Assembly (NCBI GenBank): GCA_023666885.1
Contig: JAMPBB010000013.1
Span: forward strand, 1-36,147
Origin: Muribaculaceae bacterium
GTDB taxonomy: Bacteria; Bacteroidota; Bacteroidia; Bacteroidales; Muribaculaceae
Reading direction: 5' to 3'
DNA length: 36,147 nucleotides
Shown here: positions 6,953 to 15,781 of the stretch, in pieces
Layout of the letters: every line of letters begins with the position of its first letter
How positions within the stretch are numbered: the stretch's first letter is position 1
The notes under the pieces: model-generated
Seen by the model: only the letters and a program-made list of their open reading frames with translations
Told to the model about the DNA's origin: nothing
Databases searched by the model: none
Position numbers and translations under genes: made by a program

Positions 6953-8353
6953 TTACATTCGGCCTCCACCCAGAGCCTGATAGAGGTTTATCACAGCGCG
7001 GGCACTGTTGTTACGGCTCGTGAGCATACCCATCTGTGCGCTCAGCAGGCTGCTTTGAGCCGTGAGTACTTCAAGGTATGTGGTACCGGTCTGGGTGTTC
7101 AAAGATAGTAAAGTTTTTGTTATATCCACTGCACTCTGTAGATTTTCCACCTGTTTTTCCAGCAGGATGTACTTTTCCTGAGCCTTATTGTAGAGCGTCA
7201 TGGCATTGCTTACTTCGGCCGATGCATTCATGAGCGCATATTCAAAGCTGTTGAGCGCCTGTTTCTGCTGGAGCTTGGCGGCTTCAAGATTGGCTATGTT
7301 GGAGCCACGGGAGAATATCGGCACGGTAAGTGCTCCGGCAAGCTGTATGAAGAATTTGCCGGGGTTCATCACCATTGATCCGAGTATGTTTGTGAATCCG
7401 CCGTTGGCAGTGATGTTGAGCATGGGGTAGAATGCCGAGCGGGCTATATTAGTGTTGTAATAAGCCGACGCAAGGACATATTCCGCAGCGCGTACGTCAG
7501 GACGTGCTGCAAGCTCACGCATGGGAACGCTCTCACGGAATATTGTGGGAACGTCAAGGGTAGCTTCAGTGCTGACGGTCCATTTCTGCGGCATAACACC
7601 GAGCAGTAGCGACATGGTGTTGTTAAGCTCATCAAGGCTCACTTCAAGGTCAGTGATGGAGGCGAGTATGCCATAATATTGCGCCTGTGACTGAACTACA
7701 GCGTCCTCACGTACCGTACCGCCTTCTTTCAGATCCTTCATGGTCTGCACGGTTTCGGCCCAGTTAAGCGCTGTGGCACGGCTCAGCGTCAGCTGCCCCT
7801 GCACGTATGCTATGGCGTAATAAGTGTTGGCCACGGCGGCTATGATTTGTGAGCGTGCTGCCTGTGCGTATTCCTGACTCTGATACAGGGCTGTCTGCTG
7901 TGCACGCTTGGAGTTTAGCAAGCGGCCGAATATATCCACTTCCCAGCTTACTTGAAGGGGCAGCTGATAGGTCTTGCCCCAAGTAGAGCCGTCAACGAAG
8001 TACTTTGACAGAGATCCGTTGGGTGCAAATGACACTGAGGGCAGATAGTTGAGCTTGGCACCCTTTAGACGTGCCTGGGCTATCTCTACATTGAGCTGTG
8101 AATTGCGCAAGTCAATGTTGTTGGCCAAGGCCTGACGGATAAGGTCGGCAAGCACGGGGTCAGTGAATACCTGTTCCCAGCTCAGATTACCGAACGCGGC
8201 ATTGTCAGTGCCGGACTCTACGGCCTCGGCATATTCTTTGGTGAGCGCCGAATCCTGAGGCATCTCAAATTTCTTGTACAGATTGCAGCTGCCGAGCGCC
8301 GAGGCGCTCAGCAGTGCAACTGCAATATTCAAGATTATCTTGTTTGATTTCAT
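6953..8353 (-). CDS. outer-membrane efflux lipoprotein, NodT/OprM (TolC-like) family
   Basis: This 466-aa protein is the outer-membrane channel of the RND pump encoded upstream. It has a signal peptide with a lipobox ending ALGSC, which makes Cys23 the lipidated residue. The rest shows the two tandem outer-membrane-efflux repeats: long alanine- and glutamine-rich helices that form the periplasmic tunnel, alternating with short strands for the trimeric 12-strand barrel. Motifs such as PSVSFAPNGSLSKYF and WEVDIFGRL are characteristic of NodT-type channels. It begins 19 nt after the pump gene and 21 nt before the LpxA-type gene, so all are read as one transcript. The length is normal and no defect is visible. 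Confidence 0.95.
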   Translation of the reverse strand: MKSNKIILNIAVALLSASALGSCNLYKKFEMPQDSALTKEYAEAVESGTDNAAFGNLSWEQVFTDPVLADLIRQALANNIDLRNSQLNVEIAQARLKGAKLNYLPSVSFAPNGSLSKYFVDGSTWGKTYQLPLQVSWEVDIFGRLLNSKRAQQTALYQSQEYAQAARSQIIAAVANTYYAIAYVQGQLTLSRATALNWAETVQTMKDLKEGGTVREDAVVQSQAQYYGILASITDLEVSLDELNNTMSLLLGVMPQKWTVSTEATLDVPTIFRESVPMRELAARPDVRAAEYVLASAYYNTNIARSAFYPMLNITANGGFTNILGSMVMNPGKFFIQLAGALTVPIFSRGSNIANLEAAKLQQKQALNSFEYALMNASAEVSNAMTLYNKAQEKYILLEKQVENLQSAVDITKTLLSLNTQTGTTYLEVLTAQSSLLSAQMGMLTSRNNSARAVINLYQALGGGRM

Positions 8354-8372
8354 GATTCTTTTTGTGGAGTGG

Positions 8373-11300
8373 TTAACGTGAATACTGCTCGATTTCGCTT
8401 TCTATGCCGGCATTGTCGGTATCAGCCCATTTGAGCGGCGTAATCTTTTCCTGGAGCCACTGGAATGCCACGAAGAGGGCAGGCACAAGGAATATCTGGA
8501 ATATCATACCTATAAGCATACCTCCTACGGAGCCTGTACCGAGGGCTTTGTTACCATTGGCACCTACACCGGTGGCAAACATCATGGGCAGCAGACCTAT
8601 GATGAGTGCAAGCGAGGTCATGAGGATAGGACGCAGACGGGCTGCGGCACCGTCAATGGCAGCATTGACTATGGACATGCCGTTCTTGCGGCGGTCAAGA
8701 GCGAACTCTACTATGAGGATGGCGTTCTTGGCCAGCAGACCTATAAGCATGATAAGCGCTATCTGGAGGTAAATGTTGTTAGATATGTCACGCAGATCAG
8801 CAAAGATGAATGAACCCATCAGACCGAACGGAACAGAAAGTATTACGGCCCACGGCAGCAGGTAGCTTTCATACTGTGCTGACAGCAACAGATATACGAA
8901 GAGCAGACAGAGGCCGAATATCATGGCGGTGGCGTTGCCTGACGAGCCGGCTTCTTCACGGGTCATACCGGCGTATTCATAGCCGTAGCCCTGCGGGAGC
9001 ATCTCGTTGGCCACGCGCTCTATAGCAGCCAGAGCGTCACCGGAAGAATATCCGGGGGCAGGCTGTCCTGAGACGGATATGGACTGGAACATATTGAAGC
9101 GGTTCAGAAGGTCAGGGCCATATACTCGTTTGAGGGTAACGAAGTTGGATATGGGTGCCATTTCGTTGCCGTTGCGTACCTTGATGTTCTGGAGTGTCTC
9201 AGGCGATACGCGAGCCTCGGGCGATGCCTGCATCATTACGCGGTACAGCTTACCGAAGCGGTTGAAGTTTGACACGTACATACCGCCATAGTAACCCTGA
9301 AGTGTCGACAGGATGGTTTGAGGCGACAGTCCGGCCTGTTTAGCCTTAGCTGCATCTACATCCACAAGGTATTGAGGGAAGGTGGGGTTGAAGGTGGTGT
9401 AAGCCATCTGAATCTCAGGCTGGCTATTGAGCGCACCGAGGAATCCCATTACCACATTGAAGAACTCGTTTATGTCACCGCCGGTCTTGTCCTGCATTTT
9501 GAGCTCGAAACCGTTGGTTACGGAATAACCGGTTATCATGGGCGGTGCGAATATCATTACACGTCCGTCCTTGATGTATTTGCCTGTAAGGCCGTATAGC
9601 TGTTGTATTATATCATCGGAGCTTTCACCCTTGCCGCGCTTGCTCCAGTCCTTGAGCTTGACAATGAATGTGCCGTATGTGGCGCCCTGTCCGGCCAGGA
9701 AGCTGTAACCGTTGATCATAGTACGTGTTTCAATGGCAGGTATCTGAGCCATGATTGAGTCAACCTGCGCCAGGACTTCACCGGTGCGTTCCTGTGATGT
9801 GCCTGGAGGCATGTCCACCATACAGAACACTGTACCGGTATCTTCATTAGGCACGAGGGCGGTAGGTGTGATGCTCATAAGCCATACAAGTACGGCAATG
9901 GATGCGGCCACTATGCCGAATGATGTTATCTTGTGACGCACAAAGAAGTTTACACCTTTCTTATACTTGTTGAGCTGGGCATCATAGAAGGTGTTGAACC
10001 ACATGTGGAAGCGACCTATGAAAGTGCGCTTCTGGCTGTGATTCTCTTCATGAGGCTTAAGGAACACGGCACACAGTGCAGGGGAGAGGGTAAGCGCGTT
10101 GACAGCCGAGAAGCCTATGGCTATGGCCATGGTAAGACCGAACTGCTGATAGAATGTGCCCGATGTGCCCGGCATAAATGACACGGGGATGAACACAAGC
10201 ATCATGACAAGTGTGATGGATACGATAGCGCCACCTATCTCACTCATGGCATCGATGGAGGCCTTGCGTGCACTCTTGTAGCCTACGTCAAGTTTAGCGT
10301 GCACCGCCTCCACCACCACAATGGCGTCGTCCACCACAATGGCTATGGCCAGCACAAGGGCTGAAAGTGTGATGAGGTTAATGGAGAAGCCTATAAGCTT
10401 CATCACGAAGAACGTACCAATGAGAGCCACAGGTATGGCTATGGCCGGTATGATAGTGGAGCGTATGTCCTGAAGGAATATGTACACCACGAAGAACACC
10501 AGTATGAAGGCCTCGATCAGGGTCTGTATCACATGGTGTATGGAGGCATAGAGGAAGTCATTGTTGTTCATCGGGATAGCTATGCCAAGGCCTTTGGGGA
10601 GGTCTTTCTCAACCCCGTCGATAAACTTCAAACAGTCATTGATAATCTGTGTGGCGTTGGAGCCGGCAGTCTGGAACACTATGGCGGTTACGCCGGGACG
10701 TCCGTTTAGTCCACCATGGAAGCCGTAGGTCACACGTCCGAGTTCTACATCGGCCACATCCTTGAGGCGCAGAACCTCACCGTTGGAGTTGGCGCGTATC
10801 ACTATGTTCTCAAATTCTTCCGGCTGCACGAGGCGTCCGCGATATTTCATCACGTACTGGAATGTCTGGTTGCCCTGTTCGCCGAATGAACCCGGAGCGG
10901 CTTCTATATTCTGCTCGGCCAAGGCGTTGGACACATCAGCCGGCATAAGTCCGTATTGAGCCATTACCTCAGGCTTGAGCCATATACGCATCGAGTAGTC
11001 GGCGCCCATTACCATGACGTCACCTACGCCCTGTATACGCTGCATCTGAGGCACGATGTTGATTTTCATATAGTTTTCCACAAACTCCTCGCTATAGGTG
11101 TCATCCTTGGCGTAGAGCGTTACGCCTACCAGCATGGAGGTTTGGCGTTTCTGTGTAAGCACACCCACACGGGTCACTTCAGCGGGGAGCAGGCTCTGAG
11201 CCTTGGCCACACGGTTCTGCACGTCGACGGCAGCCATATCAGGGTCAAAACCTTGTTCAAAGTATACGTTGATGGTGGCTGAACCGGTGTTGGTAGCGGT

Positions 11301-11543
11301 TGATTCCAGATAAGTCATGCCTTCAGCGCCGTTGATTGACTCTTCAAGCGGGGCTATGACGGAATTCAGCACGGCCTGAGCATTGGCACCCTGATAGGTA
11401 GTAGTTACCGAGATGGTAGGCGGTGCAATGTCAGGAAACTGGGTGATAGGTAGCGAAACCAGTCCTATGATACCCAGAAGCACTATAAAGATTGATATAA
11501 CCGTGGATAGTACCGGACGGTTAATAAAAGTGTCGAGTTTCAT
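8373..11543 (-). CDS. RND multidrug efflux pump permease, HAE1 (AcrB/MexB) family
   Basis: This 1056-aa protein is a proton-driven inner-membrane drug exporter that works as a trimer with the adaptor and channel encoded on either side. The N-terminus MKLDTFINRPVLSTVISIFI is the first transmembrane helix. The large periplasmic porter loops follow helix 1 and helix 7. The paired aspartates of the proton relay are in LAIAIVVDDAIVVVE, and the partner lysine is in GLLAKNAILIVEFA, as in AcrB Asp407/Asp408 and Lys940. The length and two-fold internal repeat are those of HAE1 pumps, not of metal-exporting HME pumps, which lack this aspartate pair. Substrates cannot be predicted; bile salts, detergents or antibiotics are usual. 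A small hairpin precedes its start codon. Confidence 0.97.
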   Translation of the reverse strand: MKLDTFINRPVLSTVISIFIVLLGIIGLVSLPITQFPDIAPPTISVTTTYQGANAQAVLNSVIAPLEESINGAEGMTYLESTATNTGSATINVYFEQGFDPDMAAVDVQNRVAKAQSLLPAEVTRVGVLTQKRQTSMLVGVTLYAKDDTYSEEFVENYMKINIVPQMQRIQGVGDVMVMGADYSMRIWLKPEVMAQYGLMPADVSNALAEQNIEAAPGSFGEQGNQTFQYVMKYRGRLVQPEEFENIVIRANSNGEVLRLKDVADVELGRVTYGFHGGLNGRPGVTAIVFQTAGSNATQIINDCLKFIDGVEKDLPKGLGIAIPMNNNDFLYASIHHVIQTLIEAFILVFFVVYIFLQDIRSTIIPAIAIPVALIGTFFVMKLIGFSINLITLSALVLAIAIVVDDAIVVVEAVHAKLDVGYKSARKASIDAMSEIGGAIVSITLVMMLVFIPVSFMPGTSGTFYQQFGLTMAIAIGFSAVNALTLSPALCAVFLKPHEENHSQKRTFIGRFHMWFNTFYDAQLNKYKKGVNFFVRHKITSFGIVAASIAVLVWLMSITPTALVPNEDTGTVFCMVDMPPGTSQERTGEVLAQVDSIMAQIPAIETRTMINGYSFLAGQGATYGTFIVKLKDWSKRGKGESSDDIIQQLYGLTGKYIKDGRVMIFAPPMITGYSVTNGFELKMQDKTGGDINEFFNVVMGFLGALNSQPEIQMAYTTFNPTFPQYLVDVDAAKAKQAGLSPQTILSTLQGYYGGMYVSNFNRFGKLYRVMMQASPEARVSPETLQNIKVRNGNEMAPISNFVTLKRVYGPDLLNRFNMFQSISVSGQPAPGYSSGDALAAIERVANEMLPQGYGYEYAGMTREEAGSSGNATAMIFGLCLLFVYLLLSAQYESYLLPWAVILSVPFGLMGSFIFADLRDISNNIYLQIALIMLIGLLAKNAILIVEFALDRRKNGMSIVNAAIDGAAARLRPILMTSLALIIGLLPMMFATGVGANGNKALGTGSVGGMLIGMIFQIFLVPALFVAFQWLQEKITPLKWADTDNAGIESEIEQYSR

Positions 11544-11550
11544 TTTTAGG

Positions 11551-11567
11551 TATTTACTCTGTAAATA
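11551..11567 (-). promoter_or_regulatory. hairpin just upstream of the RND pump start codon
   Basis: TATTTAC, a 3-nt loop and GTAAATA form a perfect 7-bp stem ending 8 nt before the pump ATG at 11543. It lies where ribosomes would load and could modulate translation or mRNA processing between adaptor and pump. The stem is AT-rich and therefore weak. Confidence 0.4.
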
Positions 11568-11613
11568 GTGTTATGACGGTCATTGAAACGGGTATGTGAT
11601 ACGCTGATGCGGC

Positions 11614-12798
11614 TTATTTACCGGCAGCGGCTTGTTGCTCGGCTGCCTCAGCCTTCTTGGCGCGCTCGGCAGGATCAACGGGTGTGATGACTATGCCGTC
11701 CTTTACCACGGTTCCAACGCCTTCAATGGCTATACGGTCGCCGGGCTTGAGGCCGGAAGTGACCACGTAGTTCTTGCCGTCATTGTTCTCAGCTACGGTT
11801 ATGGGTGCTGAAACTATCTTGTTGGAGTCGTTGACAAGGTATACGAAGCGGCGGTCCTGAAGCTCGTAAGTGGCTTTCTGCGGTATTACTATCACGCTTT
11901 CCGATACGTTAGGCATAACTACGCTACCGGTGCTGCCGCTGCGGAGCATTCCTGAAGGATTGTCAAAGAGTGCGCGTACGCTGGCTGCGCCTGTCGATGT
12001 GTTTATCACACCTGACACTGTGGCTACCTTACCTGAAGTGGGATACATGGAGCCGTCAGAGAGGCGAAGCTGTACGGGCGGGAGCGAGTCAATGGCTGAG
12101 GCCAATGAGCGGGTGCCGCCGTTAGTGAGTTTGAGCAGATCCTTTTCGGTGAGTGAGAAGTATGCGTATACCTCAGAGTTGTCAGAAATGGTGGTCAGCG
12201 GCTGGGCTGAAGAGGGCGATGCCAGAGAACCTTCACGGTTGGGTATGGAACCTACCACGCCGTTTGACGGTGCTGTTACCACGGTGTACGACAGATTCTT
12301 TTTGGCGTTGGCCAAAGCTGCATTGGCTTGTGAGAGTGAAGCCTGTGCATTGGCCAGTGTGTTCTGAGCCAACTGATACTCATATTGGCTTATGATGTTC
12401 TTTTCAAGGAGCTGACGCTTGGTGTCGGCGGTGATCTGAGCGGTGTTTACGGCAGTCTGGGCTGACCGTACGGCAGCTGCGGCCTGATCTACAGCTGCCT
12501 GAAACTGTACCTGATCAAGTGTGAAGAGGGTCTGCCCCTTTACCACACGCTGTCCTTCATCGACATGGACTTTGGTTATGAATCCGGTTACCTGCGGACG
12601 GATCTCAATATCCGTCTTACCCTTGATTTGAGCCGGGAAGGAGCTTTCTACTTCTGAATTACCAAGACTTAGTGTCATTGTGGCAATTTCCGGAGCCTGT
12701 GCTTGCTGTTGCTGCTGCTTTTCTCCGCATGAGCTGAGTGTCAGTAGTGAAGCGCCTGCTGTAAGCATTGCGGCCACTGTAAGGACTTTTACATTCAT
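11614..12798 (-). CDS. RND efflux periplasmic adaptor (membrane fusion protein, AcrA family)
   Basis: This 394-aa lipoprotein bridges the inner-membrane pump and outer-membrane channel. The signal peptide ends in a lipobox (TLSSC) with Cys24 as the lipidation site, followed by a Gln-rich linker. A half lipoyl domain (VDEGQRVVKGQTLFTLD) precedes a long alanine-rich coiled-coil hairpin at about residues 95-165. The second half lipoyl motif, a beta barrel and a membrane-proximal domain (ATYELQDRRFVYLV and following) come after it. The C-terminus is Ala/Lys/Glu-rich. It is the first gene of the efflux operon, with the pump 70 nt downstream. Its promoter region contains a long symmetrical dyad, which suggests repression by a regulator not encoded nearby. 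Confidence 0.95.
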   Translation of the reverse strand: MNVKVLTVAAMLTAGASLLTLSSCGEKQQQQQAQAPEIATMTLSLGNSEVESSFPAQIKGKTDIEIRPQVTGFITKVHVDEGQRVVKGQTLFTLDQVQFQAAVDQAAAAVRSAQTAVNTAQITADTKRQLLEKNIISQYEYQLAQNTLANAQASLSQANAALANAKKNLSYTVVTAPSNGVVGSIPNREGSLASPSSAQPLTTISDNSEVYAYFSLTEKDLLKLTNGGTRSLASAIDSLPPVQLRLSDGSMYPTSGKVATVSGVINTSTGAASVRALFDNPSGMLRSGSTGSVVMPNVSESVIVIPQKATYELQDRRFVYLVNDSNKIVSAPITVAENNDGKNYVVTSGLKPGDRIAIEGVGTVVKDGIVITPVDPAERAKKAEAAEQQAAAGK

Positions 12799-12869
12799 AC
12801 TTGTTACAAAAAAAATTCTATTTTTACCTTAATATAATTGTCTGTGTATAGCGGTTGCATTTTAGCGAT

Positions 12870-12893
12870 GCAAAGTTACTTAACTACGTTTGC
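12870..12893 (-). promoter_or_regulatory. efflux operon promoter with overlapping 24-bp dyad
   Basis: On the minus strand TAACTTTG (12878-12871) is a perfect -7 element about 73 nt above the adaptor start. The -33 region is weak. The element is embedded in a 24-bp dyad: outer arms GCAAA and TTTGC, then TA and TA, and a central TTAA, matching its reverse complement at 18 of 24 positions. A second imperfect palindrome, ATGATATATGTCAT, lies upstream at 12901-12914. A repressor on the first dyad would cover the -7 box directly. Confidence 0.65.
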
Positions 12894-12972
12894 TAAATTT
12901 ATGATATATGTCATATCTGTAGGATTGTTTAAGCAACATTAACGTTTCATGTGCAGTTCTATACTAAAACAG

Positions 12973-13006
12973 CGAGGCCGTGCTACTTATGAGCAGCACA
13001 GCCTCG
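12973..13006 (-). terminator. terminator after the GH84 gene
   Basis: A 15-position stem with two mismatches (CGAGGCCGTGCTACT with AGCAGCACAGCCTCG, loop TATG) begins 26 nt past the GH84 stop. On the minus strand it is followed by CTGTTTTAGT, a short U-tract. Confidence 0.8.
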
Positions 13007-13032
13007 TAATATGGAGCTACGAATGTGTGGGG

Positions 13033-15591
13033 CTATTTCTGAACTATTTCGTATATGGTGGCAACACCGTTCAGGGTGCAACGGGTGGCTTTTTCATCAA
13101 AGTTCACTGTGGCAAACGGCCCGCTTACGGTATTCGTTCCCAGAACCTTGCCTTTCTTGTCATACTGGGTAATGGTGAGGGGGCTTCCTCCACGGCCTGT
13201 GAGCAGGATTATAGCCTTGGCATCCGGACGGCGGTCGAATGATATATCACCGGTATGATTGTAGGGAGTGGAGGGGTTGCGGTCAAATGCGGCCATGGCG
13301 GCGTTGGTGTCTTTGCCCTCAAGGTTGAGTCCGAGGCTCTCCTGAGTGGGGGTGTTGACATTGAATGTGCGTATAGCTGCATAGTTGCGCTTGCCTGAGG
13401 GCAGACGGCGCAGACGTACATAGCGTCCGTCAACCGGTTCGGCAGCCCAGTCTATGATATATGTGTTTTTGAGGCTGTCAGTAAGGGCTGTCCAATTCTT
13501 GCCGTCAGGTGACACTTCAAGTACCACGTGCTCAAAGTAGTCCACATCGTCCACTGAGTTACGACCCTGATGGATGTTGACGTTGCGCACCGGAACCACT
13601 TCGCCCAGATCTATACCTATCCATGAGTCAGGACGCTGGCTGGCAGCGGAGGTATAGTAGGTAGTGGTGTCATTGTCAAGCATGAGCTTTGACTGAGTAG
13701 TGCGGATGTTGGGGAACGAGCTTATACCGTGGTATATGGCAGGCAGTGTGCCGGTCAGATTCTTGTAATATTCATAAAGCATGGCATCCATGGCCTTTTC
13801 GTAGAAGGGCTGGAGCTTCATGGTGCCGCTCTTGTGAGCCTGATAAGCCTCGCGGTCAGCGGTGGTCATGAGGTTGTCAAGGTATTCACCCCAGAATATC
13901 GAGTCGTTGCCGGCTTCAAATGTCTTGATAAGATCCAGGGTGCGGAGTCCACGCTGTCCGAGTTTGCCGAATTCAGTGAGCCAGGGATCGATTTCCTTCA
14001 GCAGCTGTGCGTTAGTGGAGCCCTGTCTGATTAAGGCAGGAGCGGCGGCAACTTTTTCGAATTCAGCTCTGAGGGCATTGAACTGAGCGGGGGTGTAGTC
14101 ATTGTAGGGGAATGTCTGAGTTTCCCATGATTCATCGCGGCGATAACCGGTTTCGGTATCGGCTGAATGTATGGCAAATGTACGGTAGGCTTCGGCAGCA
14201 TTGGGCATGAGGTATTCCAGGCCGCGTTCCCAGTTGTCGATAGGATTGTAGGCCTTGGTGTTCCATGCATAGTCAGCCACGCCATACAGAGCCAACTTGG
14301 AAGCCTCGCCATGCTCCATAGGATTGCTCTCTATGCCGGCTACTTCATTGGCGGTAAGATTGGGGTCAAGTCCGTATGTAGGACCCTGAAGTATGATGTT
14401 GCGGCAATAATCGGTAACGGGGAAGTTCCACCAGAAGAGTGCCGGGCGCTTGATGCGTGAGTTGACAAACTCCATGGTTTCGGGAGTCAGGTCAGCGCAC
14501 ACTACCTTACCTGTCCAGAACACTTCGGCCTTGGGATTTAACTCGTTGCCGTAAGTGGCAAGCTGTCCGGTAGGTTTGGGGTTGGCCCAAAGCTCAGTGT
14601 AGTCAGTGGGGCATATCATAATGTTGGTTACATCACCTTTCTTGTCAACGAAGTCGCGGGTCAGATCGTTGATCAGAGCAGCCTGCTTGTGTGAGTCGGT
14701 ACCTATGCCTGAAATGTCATCGAAGAACACGGCAAAGGAGCGTACGCCCAGATCATACATCATATTGAGCTTGCCTACGAGGCTGTCATAGTCCTCCTTG
14801 TTCCAGCGTATGTCCTGTCCGGGATGTATGGCCCATACGAAGTTCACGCGATTACGCTTGCAGGCTTCTACAAGTTCCTTGATTTTCTTTGCCTGATCCT
14901 CAGGATAGGGCTGACGCCAGTGGGGTGAGCTGTGATAAGGGTCGTCCTTGGGACCGAATATATAGTCGTTCATCTTGTTACGGCCGTAGAAATCTATGAG
15001 CGACAGGCGTACCTCATGGGACCACGGGGTACCATAGAATCCTTCCACCACGCCACGGTAGGGGAGGTCAGGATAGTCATTTATTACCATCATGGGAAGC
15101 TCATCACCGCCTTTGGCCACATCGCTTTCAAGTATCTGGCGCAGGGTTTGGAGGCCGTAGAAAGCGCCGCGTTCATCATAACCGGTAATGGTCACGTCCT
15201 TGGGGCCGATGTTGAGCAGGTAGGCACCGCTTACATCCTTTACTCCGGCCTTTTTGGCTGCTTTCTCACCGAAGTCAATGGTGAGTTTAAGACCCTTGGG
15301 CTCCTGACGCAGGAAGCCGAGGTCGCCGGCAAAAGCTTTCTGCTTGTCCACAACCTTGAATCCGCCTGAGGCGTTGAGTATCCCTGTATAAGGATGCTCT
15401 ATGCTGTGGGGGGTGGGGTTGATGACAAGTCCCTTGTGGTCCACTTTATGGCCGGGTACTTTGTTGAACTGCTGGATTTCACCGCGCTGTGAGGTGAGAT
15501 CAAACTCATCGGCCGAAACCGACATAGGCCACGCCATGAGTGCTGCGGCCATGATGCCGAGCCCCCGGAGGGCGGTCTTGCAATGCTTCAT
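13033..15591 (-). CDS. secreted beta-N-acetylglucosaminidase, glycoside hydrolase family 84
   Basis: GH84 enzymes release terminal beta-linked GlcNAc, in bacteria typically from host or dietary glycoconjugates, by substrate-assisted catalysis. A signal peptide is present (hydrophobic stretch GIMAAALMAWPMSVSA). An N-terminal alpha/beta domain at about 35-150 leads into the barrel with the signature YRGVVEGFYGTPWSHE. The catalytic aspartate pair is Asp291-Asp292 in VFFDDISG, equivalent to the Asp-Asp pair of the Bacteroides thetaiotaomicron enzyme. A helical region is followed by a discoidin-like domain near 610-745 (WIGIDLGEVVPVRNVNIHQG). A further domain of about 100 residues ends the protein at 852, longer than my memory of the ~737-aa B. 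thetaiotaomicron homolog. It is monocistronic, with its own promoter and terminator. Confidence 0.95.
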   Translation of the reverse strand: MKHCKTALRGLGIMAAALMAWPMSVSADEFDLTSQRGEIQQFNKVPGHKVDHKGLVINPTPHSIEHPYTGILNASGGFKVVDKQKAFAGDLGFLRQEPKGLKLTIDFGEKAAKKAGVKDVSGAYLLNIGPKDVTITGYDERGAFYGLQTLRQILESDVAKGGDELPMMVINDYPDLPYRGVVEGFYGTPWSHEVRLSLIDFYGRNKMNDYIFGPKDDPYHSSPHWRQPYPEDQAKKIKELVEACKRNRVNFVWAIHPGQDIRWNKEDYDSLVGKLNMMYDLGVRSFAVFFDDISGIGTDSHKQAALINDLTRDFVDKKGDVTNIMICPTDYTELWANPKPTGQLATYGNELNPKAEVFWTGKVVCADLTPETMEFVNSRIKRPALFWWNFPVTDYCRNIILQGPTYGLDPNLTANEVAGIESNPMEHGEASKLALYGVADYAWNTKAYNPIDNWERGLEYLMPNAAEAYRTFAIHSADTETGYRRDESWETQTFPYNDYTPAQFNALRAEFEKVAAAPALIRQGSTNAQLLKEIDPWLTEFGKLGQRGLRTLDLIKTFEAGNDSIFWGEYLDNLMTTADREAYQAHKSGTMKLQPFYEKAMDAMLYEYYKNLTGTLPAIYHGISSFPNIRTTQSKLMLDNDTTTYYTSAASQRPDSWIGIDLGEVVPVRNVNIHQGRNSVDDVDYFEHVVLEVSPDGKNWTALTDSLKNTYIIDWAAEPVDGRYVRLRRLPSGKRNYAAIRTFNVNTPTQESLGLNLEGKDTNAAMAAFDRNPSTPYNHTGDISFDRRPDAKAIILLTGRGGSPLTITQYDKKGKVLGTNTVSGPFATVNFDEKATRCTLNGVATIYEIVQK

Positions 15592-15626
15592 AAGATAATT
15601 AAGTTGTTTGGTTCATGATATTTCTA

Positions 15627-15634
15627 CAAAGATA
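15627..15634 (-). promoter_or_regulatory. probable -7 element for the GH84 gene
   Basis: TATCTTTG on the minus strand matches TAnnTTTG exactly and lies 36 nt above the GH84 ATG. The -33 region, 19-21 nt further up, has only a weak TTAA-type match. Confidence 0.5.
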
Positions 15635-15719
15635 CTACAAAAATCGGTAGAATGTTAATCCCTACGCCTGATTTATATAAATTTCACTAAGACAGGCTGT
15701 GTTGTATAACTGCTCTTGC

Positions 15720-15727
15720 TAACTTTG
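15720..15727 (+). promoter_or_regulatory. -7 element for the 76-aa protein gene
   Basis: TAACTTTG is a perfect -7 match 55 nt before the ATG at 15782. The -33 region is poorly conserved. Its position rules out the in-frame ATG at 15716 as a start, because that codon would lie upstream of the transcript. Confidence 0.6.
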
Positions 15728-15781
15728 GGTGCCCACGGGTTGTTATTGTTGAGTAGTATTAATCTAAAAAAATGTAGAGTT

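Noticed and set aside
15716-15781. Upstream ATG giving a 98-aa version of the small protein
   Set aside because: The ATG at 15716 precedes the -7 element at 15720-15727, so it cannot be in the transcript.
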